Notes: generated by a model not told the origin, from the letters alone. Positions 9,138-20,710 are shown, counted from the first letter of the stretch. The stretch is 64,000 bases of DNA from Woeseia sp034521225 (GCA_034521225.1 JAXHMR010000029.1:124001-188000), one strand, 5' to 3'. Translations and numbers: made by a program.

Positions 9138-10375
9138 TGGCCGGCTACAGCAGGTTACTGGTTGCGGCATTGCTGCTGGTCTTCTCGGCCGCCGCTGTTG
9201 CATCCGACATTGCCGTGCGCGGCGAACGCATCTATCCGGTCTCCGGCGCGCCAATCGATAATGGCGTCGTCATTATTCGTGACGGCAGGGTCGCCGTTGT
9301 CGGGTCGGCCGACGATGTGCCGGTTCCGGACGGCATGACCGTCATTGATGCCGCGGTCGTGACACCGGGCCTGATCGATGCGCACACCGTTGTCGGCCTG
9401 GCCGGATACCTGAACCAGCCCCACGACCAGGATCAGATCGAGCGCTCGGAAGCGATTCAGCCGGAGCTTCGTGCAATTGACGCCTACAACACCCGCGAAG
9501 CGCTGATCACGTGGCTGCGCGAATTCGGTGTCACGACGATTCATACCGGGCACGGTCCCGGCGAGATTATTTCCGGCCAGACGCTGATCGCGAAGACCAC
9601 CGGCGACACGATAGCCGAGGCGGTTTTCGTGCCGGCAGCGATGGTCGCAGCGACGCTCGGTGAGGGCGTGCTCGTGCCCGGCGACACCGGCCGCCTGTCC
9701 CCGGGCAGTCGCAGCAAGGCGGCGGCAATGCTCCGAACGGAGCTGCTCGGCGCACAGACCTACCTCGACAAGCAGGCAGCAGCGGACGGCGACGATGACA
9801 AGGAGCCTCCGGCGCGCGATCTACGCAAGGAAGCGCTGGCCGAAGTCCTGAACGGCAATAAGCCGCTGCTCGTCACCGTGCATCGGCACCATGACATTCT
9901 TACGGCCCTGCGCATTGCCAGTGAGTTCGGCATACGGCTGGTGCTGGATGGCGCGGCGGAAAGTTACCTGGTGCTCGATGAAATCAAGGCGGCCGGCGTG
10001 CCGGTCATCGTGCATCCGTCGATGGCACGCGCGGGCGGCGAGCGAGAGAACCTGTCGTTCACGTCGGCCGGCGAGCTTATGAATGCCGGCATCCCGGTCG
10101 CGTTCCAGAGCGGCTTCGAGAGCTACGTGCCGAAGACCCGCGTTGTGCTGTTCGAGGCCGCGCAGACGTTACCGCACGGCGTATCGTTCGACCAGGCGCT
10201 CGCGGCCGTCACGATCGAGGCGGCACGGATCCTTGGCATCGCCGATCGTGTCGGCAGCATCGAGCCTGGCAAGGATGGTGACCTGGCGTTGTACGACGGC
10301 GACCCGTTTGAGTACACGAGTCACGCGATCGGCACAATTATCGAAGGGGTGCGGGTCAGCGATACGGTCAAATAG
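9137..10375 (+). CDS. Secreted amidohydrolase-family protein, partner of the preceding gene
   Basis: Intact amidohydrolase-fold protein of about 412 aa with a signal peptide (MAGYSRLLVAALLLVFSAAAVAS). The start at 9137 overlaps the previous stop (TGATG), which is preferred over an ATG three codons upstream. The usual entry sequence VVTPGLIDAHTVVG has lost the second His of the HxH metal motif (AHT-V instead of HxH), whereas the companion gene keeps it. Later it has LVTVHRHHDILTALRIASEF and SIEPGKDGDLALYDGDPF. Such tandem pairs, one with a degenerate metal site, occur in marine Gammaproteobacteria and Bacteroidetes. Substrate unknown, perhaps N-acylated amino acids or cyclic peptides. Confidence 0.82.
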   Translation: MAGYSRLLVAALLLVFSAAAVASDIAVRGERIYPVSGAPIDNGVVIIRDGRVAVVGSADDVPVPDGMTVIDAAVVTPGLIDAHTVVGLAGYLNQPHDQDQIERSEAIQPELRAIDAYNTREALITWLREFGVTTIHTGHGPGEIISGQTLIAKTTGDTIAEAVFVPAAMVAATLGEGVLVPGDTGRLSPGSRSKAAAMLRTELLGAQTYLDKQAAADGDDDKEPPARDLRKEALAEVLNGNKPLLVTVHRHHDILTALRIASEFGIRLVLDGAAESYLVLDEIKAAGVPVIVHPSMARAGGERENLSFTSAGELMNAGIPVAFQSGFESYVPKTRVVLFEAAQTLPHGVSFDQALAAVTIEAARILGIADRVGSIEPGKDGDLALYDGDPFEYTSHAIGTIIEGVRVSDTVK

Positions 10376-10591
10376 CACCAGGCCGGATGTTTCGGCAGAC
10401 CAGATGACTTCGACTTATAGCCCCGTTGGCGTCCCTGCGGGGTAGTCCTTCGAAGGAATGGCTCCCCTCGTCCGCTTTATATTCCATCAAACGCGACTCG
10501 CCACAAGGGGCTGCCTAAACCGCTGTGACGCCGGTCATTACCTTTAAGTGAGTGCAGTCGGGCCATTATTAGTCCCGGTCAGGCTGCTGCC

Positions 10592-10949
10592 TTACGCGCC
10601 GAGCCACTTGCTTCGGAAAACAAAAAAGATTGCGCCGAGGATGCAGAGTCCGGCCCACAGGTAGTCGAGCTTCAGCGGTTCCTTCATATAAAGAAACGCA
10701 AATGGCACGAAGTACCGAAATCGAGATAATTTCCTGAAGCATCTTCAGCTGGCCGAGGCCCAGCACGGTGTAACCAATGCGGTTGGCCGGCACCTGGAAC
10801 AGGTACTCGAACAGCGCAATACCCCAGCTGGCCAGCGCGGCGATGATCCACGGCTTCGCGCTCATTTCTTTCAGGTGCGCGTACCACGCAAAGGTCATGA
10901 AGATGTTACTGATTGTCAGTAGCCCAATGGTGCTGATAATAGCCGGCAT
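10592..10949 (-). CDS. DUF486 family small membrane protein, frameshifted
   Basis: Inner-membrane protein of the DUF486/DMT-like family, expected length about 118 aa. From ATG 10949 it reads PAIISTIGLLTISNIFMTFAWYAHLK and FEYLFQVPANRIGY, both diagnostic for DUF486. After ISISV the frame breaks (about 10705) and the conserved tail VPFAFLYMKEPLKLDYL and IFFVFRSKWLGA is one frame over, ending with TAA at 10592. Longer upstream coding on this strand is not family-like and was excluded. Function unknown; four transmembrane helices are expected. Confidence 0.8.
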
Positions 10950-11154
10950 GATGATTCGCCATTCACGGTAGACAAAACCAACCGTTAGTATCCAGCGTGC
11001 GGTACCCGTCGGCAAGATTCCCAATAGTGTGGTTTTGAGGTTTGCGTACAGCAGGATACGTACGGATACAACTGCATACGGGCTGGAACCCCTGCCGGAC
11101 GATTTCGCTGCTACTTTGACGCTCGACAACCAACAGAGCGAACAGGAGTACGAA

Positions 11155-11662
11155 ATGATTAAGAAATTTTCCCAGGCACTGGTTCTGCTGCAGGCAGGAT
11201 TGCTGCTGTCGATGGCCGCGAATGCCGACCATCATGGAATGAAGAAAGAAAAGGGCGATATTGTCGATGTGGCGGTCGCCGCCGGACAATTCAACACACT
11301 CGCAGCAGCGCTTGATGCCGCGGGCCTGGTTGAGACACTGAAAGGCGACGGTCCGTTTACGGTGTTTGCACCGACCGATGCAGCGTTTGCGAAGCTGCCG
11401 GACGGCACCGTCGCGTCGCTGCTGAAGCCTGAAAACCGCGAGCAGCTCGTTGCCGTGCTGACGTATCACGTCGTTCCCGGCAAGGTCATGGCGGCCGACG
11501 TCGTGAAGCTCCGTGAGGCGACTACTGTCGATGGCAGCAACGTGCTCGATCAAGGTCGCCGATGGCAATGTCAGTATCGACAACGCCACCGTAGTAACGA
11601 CCGATATCGCAGCCAGCAACGGCGTCATCCATGTGATCGATACGGTCATCCTGCCAAACTGA
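11155..11662 (+). CDS. Secreted fasciclin (FAS1) domain protein, frameshifted
   Basis: Single FAS1-domain secreted protein of about 168 aa. A good ribosome-binding site (CAGGAG) precedes ATG 11155, and a signal peptide (MIKKFSQALVLLQAGLLLSMAANA) follows. Conserved FAS1 boxes are visible: GPFTVFAPTDAAFAKLPDGT (H1-like) and TYHVVPGKVMAADV. Near 11549 the frame shifts; the other frame continues VADGNVSIDNATVVTTDI and NGVIHVIDTVILPN (H2-like) to the TGA at 11660. FAS1 proteins of this type are exported and often adhesive or matrix-associated; the role here is not known. Confidence 0.88.
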
Positions 11663-11681
11663 AGCAAGTCCTGAAGGCGGC

Positions 11682-11697
11682 GGCACACGGATGTGCC
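11682..11697. terminator. Possible weak hairpin between convergent genes
   Basis: GGCACA and TGTGCC pair perfectly around a CGGA loop, located 20 bases after the fasciclin stop and 7 bases before the end of the convergent flavoprotein gene. There is no T-run after it, so it is only a weak candidate for a bidirectional terminator. Confidence 0.25.
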
Positions 11698-11703
11698 CCT
11701 CCG

Positions 11704-12888
11704 TCATACGGATTCGCCGGCAGCGCTCCCGGATGCCCAGGCCCACTGGAAATTGAAACCGCCCAGCTGCCCGGTGACATCAACAACCTCCCCAATACAG
11801 TAAAGCCCCGGCTGGCGTCTGCATTCCATGCTTTGCGACGACAGCTCGCTGGTATCTATGCCGCCAAGCGTGACCTCCGCCGTGCGGTAGCCCTCGGTAC
11901 CGGACGGCCGCAGGGAAAAGGCGTGCAGCGATGCAGCAACGCGTTCCAGTTCAACCCTGCCCGTTTCGGCGATCGGTCGTTCTGCGATCTTCGGCCACTT
12001 GAGCGTCTGCAGCTCGATGGCCAGCGCACGCGGCAGGCAATCGGCGAGCACCGTACGCACCACCGACCTCGGTCGCGAAGCTTTCGCGGTCTGCAGCAAG
12101 TCGAATGCATCACGGCCGGGCAGCAGGTCGGCACGTATGTCCGTGCCCGGCGTCCAGTAACTGGATAACTGCAACGCAGCCGGCCCGCTCAGTCCGCGGT
12201 GCGTGAACAGGATGTCGCCGGTGAATGAAGCACTGTCGCAGGACAGTGTTGCCGGCAAACTGACACCGGACAGCCGCTCCGACAGTGCTTGCATGGCGCC
12301 GGACAGTGTAAATGGCACGAGCCCCGCGCGCGTATCGAGTACCCGCAGGCCGAATTGCCGTGCCAGCCGATAGCCAAAGTCGGAGGCCCCCATCTTTGGA
12401 ATCGACAGACCCCCGGTTGCAACGACCAGTGAACCGGCAGTGAAGACAGTCCCGTTGGCAGTGACGGTGTACTGCCCGTCGTGGCGCACGTCGGTAATGC
12501 CGCAATGCGTCTCGATGCGTACGCCGGCGTTCCGGCATTCCAGTTCCAGCATGGAGACGATGTCTTTGGATGTGCGATCGCAGAACAGCTGACCGGCGGT
12601 CTTCTCGTGATACGGGATGCCGTGCTTCGACCAGTGCTATGAAGTCCCACTGCGTATACCGGCTCAGCGCGGAGATGCAGAATGCCGGGTTGGCGGACAG
12701 GAAATTGTCCCGGCTCGCCGATGCAGGTTGGTGAAATTGCAGCGGCCGCCGCCTGACATCAGGATTTTTTTGCCAATCCGGTTCGACCCTTCGAGGACGA
12801 TGACGCGGCGGCCGCGGCGGCCGGCTGTGATGGCGCACATAAGGGCGGCTGCGCCGCCGCCAAGGATGATGACGTCGTAGTGGTTCAC
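11704..12888 (-). CDS. BaiN/HI0933-family flavoprotein, frameshifted
   Basis: FAD/NAD(P)-binding oxidoreductase of the HI0933/BaiN family (usual length about 390-400 aa; this span would give 394). The N-terminus MNHYDVIILGGGAAALMCA holds the FAD loop, and IGKKILMSGGGRCNFTN is a family signature. Two indels near 12720 and 12620 move NFLSANPAFCISALSRYTQW and then the C-terminal two thirds into other frames. Later signatures include VVATGGLSIPKMGASDFGY, GDILFTHRGLSGPAALQLSS and GLYCIGEVVDVTGQLGGFNF. Convergent with the fasciclin gene. Physiological substrate is not established for most members. Confidence 0.87.
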
Positions 12889-12980
12889 CGCGGCAATATA
12901 GCAGCCGGCACCGCGACCGGCGTTGCCGGCTGCTTTATACGGCGGCGAAAGAATACGAATACAGCCAACGGGGGCACGTC

Positions 12981-13550
12981 ATGACACTACTCATCGCCGG
13001 ACTCGCACTCTGGGTACTGATACACATCATGCCGGCCGCGACCACGGCGTGGCGGCAGGCACTGGTGGAGTCGGCCGGTGCGAAGGCCTATCGTGCTGTC
13101 TTTGCACTGCTAATAACGCTGGGCCTTGTGCTCATCGTGCTCGGCTGGCGTTCGACTGAACCGGTCGCCGTCTATGTGCCGCCGGCATGGGGACGAGATG
13201 TGTCCCTGTTCCTGATGTTCCTCTCCGTGCTGCTGTTCGGGGCCTCACACGCAAAGACAAACGTGAAGCGGTTGATCCGGCATCCGCAACTGACCGCCGT
13301 TATCGTCTGGTCGATCGCGCATTTGCTGGCCAATGGCGATTCGCGGTCGCTGGTATTGTTCGGGACGCTGGGTGTCTGGGCGTTGATCGAGATGCTGCTG
13401 ATCAATCGCCGCGATGGCGCGTGGACGCCGCCGCCACCGGCGTCGCGCAGGAGCGAGCTGATTGCGGCAGCGGTCACCGTCGTCGTGTTTATCGTCCTGA
13501 TCGCCGTACATCCGTGGATTGCCGGCGTTCCGCTGCTGCATGTCGATTGA
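12981..13550 (+). CDS. NnrU family membrane protein
   Basis: Intact 189-aa integral membrane protein of the NnrU family, linked in some bacteria to denitrification and also resembling isoprenylcysteine/MTMR-like membrane enzymes. Five or six hydrophobic helices are visible, with the family motif segment GASHAKTNVKRLIRHPQLTA near residue 85 and HLLANGDSRSLVLFGTLG after it. The start ATG is preceded by a purine-rich GGGGG stretch. No denitrification gene lies nearby, so the role is open. Confidence 0.85.
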   Translation: MTLLIAGLALWVLIHIMPAATTAWRQALVESAGAKAYRAVFALLITLGLVLIVLGWRSTEPVAVYVPPAWGRDVSLFLMFLSVLLFGASHAKTNVKRLIRHPQLTAVIVWSIAHLLANGDSRSLVLFGTLGVWALIEMLLINRRDGAWTPPPPASRRSELIAAAVTVVVFIVLIAVHPWIAGVPLLHVD

Positions 13551-13708
13551 GTTAATAGCGGCCGATCACTTGCGGCAACGCGTAACGTCCCCTGGATGCC
13601 GGTGACTCACGGTGGCTGCACTGTTACAAATGATTACGCCTTGCGGGACGCGTTTGTCCGTGTGGCACTTATACTCAGCCGCATGATTTCACAACTTGTT
13701 CACGCGCC

Positions 13709-15185
13709 ATGAGTGGCAATGGCCCGGCCATAGTCTGGTTCCGCCAGGACCTGAGGCTGGCTGACAACCCGGCGCTCGCCGCCGCGGTCACAACCAACGC
13801 GCCAATACTGCCGGTCTACATACTCGACGATGACAATGCCGGGGACTGGCGCATGGGCGCCGCCAGCCGCTGGTGGCTGCACCGGAGCCTGACTTCGCTG
13901 AACGCGTCGCTCGACGGCGCCCTGCATGTCCTGCGCGGCAAGGCAGATGAATTGCTGCCGGAACTGGCGGCATCAGTCGATGCGAGTGGAGTGTTCTGGA
14001 ACCGCTGCTACGAGCCGTGGCGGATTGCGCGCGACAAGCACATCAAGTCCGTGCTGGCGGCCGATGATCGTCCGGTGCGCTCCAGTAACGGTTCGCTGCT
14101 GTTCGAACCGGCGACCGTTACGAAAGACGATGGCACACCGTACAAGGTGTTCACGCCTTTCTACCGCAATGGCTGCCTGAAGGGCACGGCGGGTCCGCGG
14201 GCGCTGGTCGACACGCCCAGGCATTGCCGTCTGCATCGCGTCGACTGACGACCAGGGCATGGAAAGCCTGGAGCTGCTGCCGTCCATCCGCTGGTACGAC
14301 GGCATCGACGAACACTGGTCACCCGGCGAGGCACGGCGCCCACGAACGGCTCGATGACTTCCTCGGGCACGGCATCGGCGACTACAAGGACGGGCGCAAC
14401 CGGCCCGACCGGCCGTCCGTATCGCGCCTGTCGCCGCATCTGCATTTCGGGGAACTGTCGCCGCACCAGGCCTGGCATGCGGCGCGCGCACTCGATGGCG
14501 ATGCCCGCCTGGAGCAGAACGTCGATCATTTCCTGAGCGAGCTCGGCTGGCGCGAATTTTCCCACTACCTGCTGTACTACTGGCCGGAGCTGCCACGCAG
14601 CAATTTGCAGAAGAAGTTCAACCGCTTCCCGTGGCGCGACGATGCGGACGCGCTCGCCGCCTGGCAGCAAGGGCGCACCGGCTACCCGATGGTCGATGCC
14701 GGCATGCGCGAACTGTGGCGCACCGGCTATATGCACAACCGCGTGCGGATGCTGACGGCTTCGTTCCTGATCAAGAACCTGATGCTGCACTGGCACCACG
14801 GCGAGGACTGGTTCTGGGACACGCTGGTCGACGCGGACCTCGCCAACAACAGCGCCAGCTGGCAGTGGGTCGCCGGCACCGGCGCCGATGCCGCGCCGTA
14901 TTTCCGGATCTTCAACCCGGTGACCCAGGGGAAGAAGTTTGATCCGGACGGTGCCTATGTACGCGAGTTCGTGCCGGAACTGGCGCGGCTGCCGGACCGT
15001 TACATACACGAGCCATGGGCGGCGCCGCCGGACGTACTGCGGTGTGCGGGGGTCGTGCGGTCGGTGAAGACTATCCACGGCCGATCGTCGACCTGAAGGA
15101 GACGCGCGAACGGGCCTTGCAGGCGTTCAGGTCGTCTGACACCGGCGGACCGACACGCCGTCATCGCGAGGCCGCCGAGCCCTAG
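13709..15185 (+). CDS. phrB: Deoxyribodipyrimidine photolyase (class I CPD photolyase/cryptochrome), frameshifted
   Basis: Light-driven DNA repair flavoprotein. The N-terminal antenna domain begins IVWFRQDLRLADNPAL at residue 8. The C-terminal FAD domain has the conserved GRTGYPMVDAGMRELW, GYMHNRVRMLTASFLIKNL, WHHGEDWFWDTLVDADL and NPVTQGKKFDPDGAYVREF. At least four indels (about 14215, 14240, 14333 and 15050) split the reading frame; the linker ESLELLPSIRWYDGIDEHW lies in a third frame. After the last shift the tail reads YPRPIVDLKETRERALQAF and then runs into a REP-like repeat, where the stop at 15183 lies. Catalysis and cofactors are assigned from the family. Confidence 0.9.
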
Positions 15186-15252
15186 GCGGCCTTGTACCCA
15201 TCGGCAGAGGAGTTGGCTCTACGAGATCGCCACGTCGCTGTGCTCGCGACGA
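15157..15252. repeat. REP-like palindromic repeat cluster 3, overlapping the photolyase end
   Basis: One diverged copy: left arm CGTCATCGCGAGGCCGCC with an inner GGCCGCC/GGCGGCC-type hairpin, and right arm GAGATCGCCACGTCGCTG followed by a truncated CTCGCGACGAG. Its first 28 bases supply the last codons and the stop of the reconstructed photolyase. It is the last copy before a 17-kb stretch with none. Confidence 0.8.
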
Positions 15253-15433
15253 GAACGCCGCCACTCCGGCGCGGCCGCCAGAGGTGGCCGGGACGGACGA
15301 ATGGCAGAGGAGCTGGATCCACGGACATAGGCCGCGCCGACGCTTTACCTCGGCGCTGGTCGTACGGTCTGAAAAGTACGGTTCGGCCCACGAATGCGCG
15401 TTCTGCGTCTCATCCCGGTGCGCCGGTTCCGCC

Positions 15434-17453
15434 GTGAACCAAGAATCTGCCAACAATATCGCGGCGCGCCTGTCGACGATCGAGCGACTTCTTGCGACGG
15501 ACCCGGAGGCCGCCGACCGGGAAGCCGGCAGGCTGCTCGACAACGTTCCCGGCCACCCGATGGCCCTCCTGTTCCGTGGCATCGCGCGTCGCCTGACGGG
15601 TGATTTCGAATCGGCCATCCGGATACTCCGGCCCTTGTCCGAATCCAATCCGGATGCCCCTTACCCGTATCTGCAGCTCGGACTTGCAGAGCGGCAGGCA
15701 GGGGATGTGGAGGCGGCACTGGCGTCGATGCGGAAAGCCGTTTCGATCAATGCTGACTTCGCCGATGCTTGGCTCGCCGTTGCCGGTTTGCTCGTCGACA
15801 TGGGCCGCGCCGAAGAAGCCGACAGGGCTTTTGCTTCCTATATCCCGCTCGCGAGCCGCGACCCACAGTTGCGAGAGGCTGGCCGGGCGCTCGCCGAAAA
15901 TCGCCTTACCGAGGCGGATGCGATGCTGCGCCGGCTGCTCGGCGGAAACCCGCACGATGTCGTCGCGTTGTACATGCTGGCCGAGGTCCTGCAAAAGAAT
16001 GGCCAGGCAGCAGACGCCGAAACCCTGCTGGAGCAATGTCTCGGGCTGGCCCCGGGCTATGTCCGGGCGCGTCACAACCTTGCCGTGCTGTATCTCCGCC
16101 AGAACCGGCCGCAAGAGGCGCTCGAGCAATCAGACGCGGGCGCTCGCCGCCGAGCCTGGCAACCCGGACTTCCGGAAGCTCCGGGCTGCAATCCTTCTCC
16201 GACTGATGCGTTTCGACGAATCAATCGGGGTTTGCGAACGCCTGCTGGACGAGGATCCGGCACAGCCAACGGTCTGGACGAGCCTCGGCCACCTGCTGAA
16301 GACAGTCGGGCAGCGCGACGACGCGATCGCCGCCTACCGCCGCGCGATCGCGCTCGAGCCGCGGCACGGGGAACCCTACTGGAGTCTCGCAAACCTGAAG
16401 ACGGCCAGCGTCACTGACGACGAGCTGACCGGAATGCGGGCGCAACTCGAAAAATCCGAGGTCGGGAAGACAGACCGCCTGCATTTTCACTTCGCGATGG
16501 GCCGCGCTCTCGAGGATCGCACCCGCTATGCCGAATCGTTCGAGCACTACGCCAAAGGCAATGAGTTGCGGCTCGAGCAACACCCGTGGGACCCGGATGT
16601 GATGAGCACATTTGTCGAGCAGTGCAGGGCATTTTTCACACCCGAATTCTTCGCCCGGCTCGGCGACGCGGGCAGCAGCGCGGCCGACCCGATCTTTGTG
16701 CTCGGGCTGCCGCGGTCGGGGTCGACACTCGTCGAGCAAATTCTGGCGAGCCACCCGGCGGTCGAGGGCACGAGCGAGCTAAACGACATGCCGGCGCATC
16801 ACCGCGTCGCTCGCCCGGCGCGAAGTCAATGGCCGTATCCCCGGCTATCCGGACGTGCTGGGCGAGCTGGACAGGGAAGCGTTCGCCGAACTCGGCGAGA
16901 CCTATCTTGCGTCCTCGCGCGTGCACCGGATTGTCGGAACGCCGTGCTTCATCGACAAGAAACCCAATAATTTCGCCCACATCGGCCTGATACACGCGAT
17001 CCTGCCCAACGCACGCATCATCGACATTCGGCGCCACCCGCTCGCCTGCGGACTGTCGCTTGTACAAGGAGCATTTCGCGCGCTCGCAGGAATTCAGTTA
17101 CAGCCTCGGGTACATCGGCCGCTATTACCGCGACTACATGGACCTTATGGCTCATTTCGAGGCCGTGCTGCCCGGCCGCGTCTGTCACGTCATTTACGAA
17201 TCGCTCGTGACCGACACCGAGACCGAGGTCCGGCGCATGCTCGACTATTGCGGTCTGCCGTTCGAGGAAGCCTGCCTCGCCTTCCATGAAACCCGGCAGG
17301 GCAGTAAGCACCGCGAGCTCGGAGCAGGTCAGGAAGCCGATTTACACAGAGGCGCTCGAGCACTGGAAACACTATGCGCCCTGGCTCGATGACCTTAAAC
17401 GGGAGTTGGGCGACCTCGTGGAGACCTACCGGACTACTGCCGTTTCGGCATGA
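15434..17453 (+). CDS. TPR-repeat sulfotransferase 1, frameshifted
   Basis: Fusion of N-terminal tetratricopeptide repeats (about residues 15-330) to a C-terminal PAPS-dependent sulfotransferase domain related to tyrosylprotein sulfotransferases. TPR units include LLFRGIARRLTGDFESAIRI and YLQLGLAERQAGDVEAALAS. The 5'-phosphosulfate loop is GLPRSGSTLVEQILASHP, and the 3'-phosphate-binding strand is NARIIDIRRHPLACGLSL. Frame breaks near 16128, 16800, 17065 and 17300 move the conserved protein between frames; the tail EALEHWKHYAPWLDDLKREL ends at TGA 17451. The GTG at 15434 is the nearest in-frame start to the first TPR. It sits 295 bases before a TonB-dependent receptor. Acceptor unknown. Confidence 0.85.
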
Positions 17454-17748
17454 CGGCGCCGGCTAATAACCGGGTATTTCGACGGTTCTGCAGCACAGGG
17501 CCGTAATCCGGCTTTTGGGCACATGACCTAAAAAATGTTGTTTTTAGACGACAACGGGTTTTTCAGATTTTACGACGGGCATAAGAACTGCGTCTGTCTG
17601 TTGACTTTGTTGCCTCGCGGTGGCAGTGGGCATACTACCCGCACTTGAAAGCGTTGTATGGACAATACACCACGCGCCATCCAAGCACTCTTCGCTCCTG
17701 GAGAAAACAGGCGCGACATATTTGCATTAATAGCATAGGGGAATATCA
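17454..17748. other. Intergenic region upstream of TonB receptor
   Basis: No gene or repeat recognised. It is noticeably more AT-rich than its surroundings (for example AAAAAATGTTGTTTTTAGAC near 17530) and contains a TTGACT at about 17600 without a convincing -10 at normal spacing. It presumably holds the promoter and leader of the receptor gene. Confidence 0.5.
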
Positions 17749-20642
17749 ATGTCGACCAACAGAGCAGTAGCTACTGCCGTGAACCGTGCCCTATACGGCG
17801 TGGCCATGGCATCCGCTGTCGCGACTGCGCCTGCGCTCGCGCAGCAATCAACCAGCGGTGACGTTGACCGAGTGCTGGACGAGATCACGGTCACGGGTTC
17901 CCGCATCGCGCGAGACCCGAACCTCGAGACCAGCAGCCCGGTAACGACCGTCAACGCTGCCGAGATCTCGAATCGCGGCATTACGCGCGTCGAAGACCTC
18001 GTGAACGACCTGCCGCAGGTTGTGCCGGAACTATCGTCGACCGAATCCAACGGCGCGACGGGTACGGCAACGCTCGACCTGCGCGGCCTCGGTTCCGACC
18101 GTACGCTGGTTTTGACCAACGGCCACCGCATGGGCTTCGGCGACCCGTTCGCACTTGCGGCCAGACGTCAACCAGATTCCCGGCGCGCTGATCGACCGTA
18201 TCGAGGTGCTCACCGGCGGTGCGTCATCGGTATACGGTGCCGACGCAGTCGCGGGCGTCGTCAACTTTGTCATGAAAGACGACTTCGAGGGTTTCCAGTT
18301 CGACTGGCAGTACGCCGGCTATCAGACCAAGAGCGATAGCAGGGCGGTCCAGGAGCAGATCGCAGCCAGTGGGTTCCAGCAGGCACCCTCGAGCCCGCAG
18401 GATGGTTACACGACCGATATAAACGCCATCTTCGGTGTCAACTCGGAAGACGGCCGCGGTAACGTCACGGCCTATATTGGCTATCGGGACATCGCCGCCA
18501 TTACTCACGCCCAACGCGATTTCAGCGCCTGTGCGCTGAGTTCGTCGAATGGCGAAACCTGCGCCGGTTCGGCAACGATCCCGTCGGGCCTGATCACGGA
18601 CTTCGCTGGTACTTACTTCACAGTCGAGGGCGACGAATTCGTACCGTGGGATTACTCCTTCTACAACTACGGTCCGCTGAACCACTTCCAGCGTCCTGAT
18701 GAGCGATTCACGGGCGGCGCCTTCGCCCGGTACGAGATCAGCGAGGGGTTCGAACCCTACGCGGAAATCATGTACATGGACGATCACAGCCTTGCGCAGA
18801 TCGCTCCGTCCGGCGCGTTCTTCGTCACCAACGAGATCAACTGCAGCAACTCTTTCCTCTCGGCGCAGCAATTCAGCGCGATCGGCTGCACGGATCCGTC
18901 TGATGTCGCGCCATTTTATATCGGCCGCCGCAACGTCGAAGGTGGACCACGCGTCAGTGACCTGCGGCACACGAGCTTGCGTTCGCTCGTAGGTGTGCGC
19001 GGCCAATTGTCGGATGCGTGGAGTTACGACGCATACTTCAATGCATCTCGGCTACGCTACAGTAACGTGTACCAGAATGACCTGTCGATCACGCGCATCA
19101 AGCGGGCGCTCGACGTCGTCGACGACGGAATGGGCAACGCGGTTTGCCAGTCTGTCGTGGACGGCAGCGATCCATCATGCGTGCCCTGGAACCTCTTCGA
19201 AACAGGTGGTGTGACGCAGGCGGCCCTCAACTACCTCGTTCTGCCGCTGTTCGCGAAGGGCGACCTCGAGCAGAACCAGGCCGTCGCGTTTGTCCAGGGC
19301 AACCTCGGCGAGTACGGCCTGACATTTCCGACCGCATCCGACGGCGTGCAGGTGATCGCAGGCCTCGAATACCGCGACGAACAGTTCGACTACTTCCCCG
19401 ACCAGGGCTTCACCAGTGGTGATGGCGCCGGCCAGGGCGGGCCAACGTCAGCCGTCAATGGTGCGGTGCTGGTCAAGGAGTTCTTCACAGAGGCCACTGT
19501 ACCGATCGTCCAGGATCGGCCCGGCATCCAGTCGTTGTCGATGGATCTTCGCTACCGCATGTCGGATTACGACGTTGGTTTCGAGACCGACACCTGGAAT
19601 GTCGGCGGTGAATACCGTCCGGTGGAATCGGTAATGATCCGTGGTGGTTTCTCACGGGCCGTGCGCGCGCCGAACATCCGCGAACTGTTCGCCCCGCAGA
19701 GCCAGGGTCTCTGGGCCGGTACTGATCCCTGTGGTGGCGCGGCGCCCGAATTGTCGCAGGCGGAATGTGCCAACACCGGTGTCTCGGCGGCGCAGTACGG
19801 CACCGTGCCGCTCAGCCCGGCCGGCCAGTACAACGCCATCTTTGGCGGCAACCCTGACCTTGATCCGGAGGAATCCGATTCCGTAACGGTCGGTGCGGTG
19901 TTCACACCGGGTGGCGCGCTCGATGGCTTTACGCTGTCGATTGACTACTGGAGCATCGAGGTCGAGCAATGCCGTTGCCGCCGGTCTCGGTGAGGAGTTC
20001 ACGATTCGTCAGTGTGGCGAGACAGGCGATCCGCTGTTCTGCGACCTGATCGATCGGGGCCCGAACGGAAACCTCTGGGTTGGTACCGCGGTCGTGCAGT
20101 CCACGGACGTCAACATCGGCTTCTTCGAGGTTACCGGCATCGACATCACGAGTACGTACGCGATGGAGGTCGGTGACATGGGGTCGCTGGACTTCCAGTT
20201 CCGAGGCACGGTTCTCGAGAAGTTCGATGAGGAACCCGTACCGGGCGGTGGCATCAACGAGTGCGCCGGCGTGTACGGGGGCGATTGTGGTCGCCCGCGT
20301 CCGGAATGGAAGCATACCTTCAACACCGTGTGGACGACGCCGTGGGATCTGCAGCTTGGCGCAACCTGGCGCATGGTCGGCGAAATCGATCAGTACCTGG
20401 CCGACACCGACGAGTTCCAGGCAGAAGCGAAACACTATATCGATCTGTCCGCCTCGTACTATGTCGACTGGTTCGGAGCCTCGACGGAGTTAAACGTCGG
20501 TCTCGTCAACGCGTTCGACAACGATCCTCCCGTGAACGGTTTCTTCAACAACATTGCCGTGTTCAGCAACGGCAATACCGTTCCCGGCACCTGGGATGCA
20601 TTGGGTCGCTACTTCTTCGTAGGATTCAATACATCGCTCTGA
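17749..20642 (+). CDS. TonB-dependent receptor, frameshifted
   Basis: Outer-membrane TonB-dependent receptor of about 960 aa. Signal peptide about residues 1-31 (ending APALAQQ), then a TonB-box-like DEITVTGSRI, a plug domain (SSPVTTVNAAEISNRGI, LDLRGLGSDRTLVLTNGHRM, LTGGASSVYGADAVAGVVNF) and a beta-barrel with GFSRAVRAPNIRELFAPQS and NPDLDPEESDSVTVG. Two one-base insertions, a G near 18151 and a base near 19967, split it; deleting each restores ALAPDVNQIPGALIDRIEVL and SIEVENAVAAGLGEEF. The final strand YFFVGFNTSL is barrel-like. Surrounded by TPR-sulfotransferase and oxygenase genes. Substrate unknown. Confidence 0.92.
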
Positions 20643-20671
20643 TCGACCCGGACGACGCAAGAAGCAAGACG

Positions 20672-20700
20672 AATGGCGGGCCCCGGGCCCGCCATTTTTT
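20672..20700 (+). terminator. Rho-independent terminator after the TonB receptor
   Basis: AATGGCGGGCCC and GGGCCCGCCATT form a perfect 12-base GC-rich stem with almost no loop, followed directly by T6. It lies 30 bases after the receptor stop and is the clearest terminator in the window, so the receptor is transcribed separately from the oxygenase gene that follows. Confidence 0.9.
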
Positions 20701-20710
20701 AGGCTGCGCC

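Noticed and set aside
14161..15078. 305-residue frame antisense to the photolyase
   Set aside because: High-GC shadow frame; the plus strand carries unmistakable photolyase motifs.
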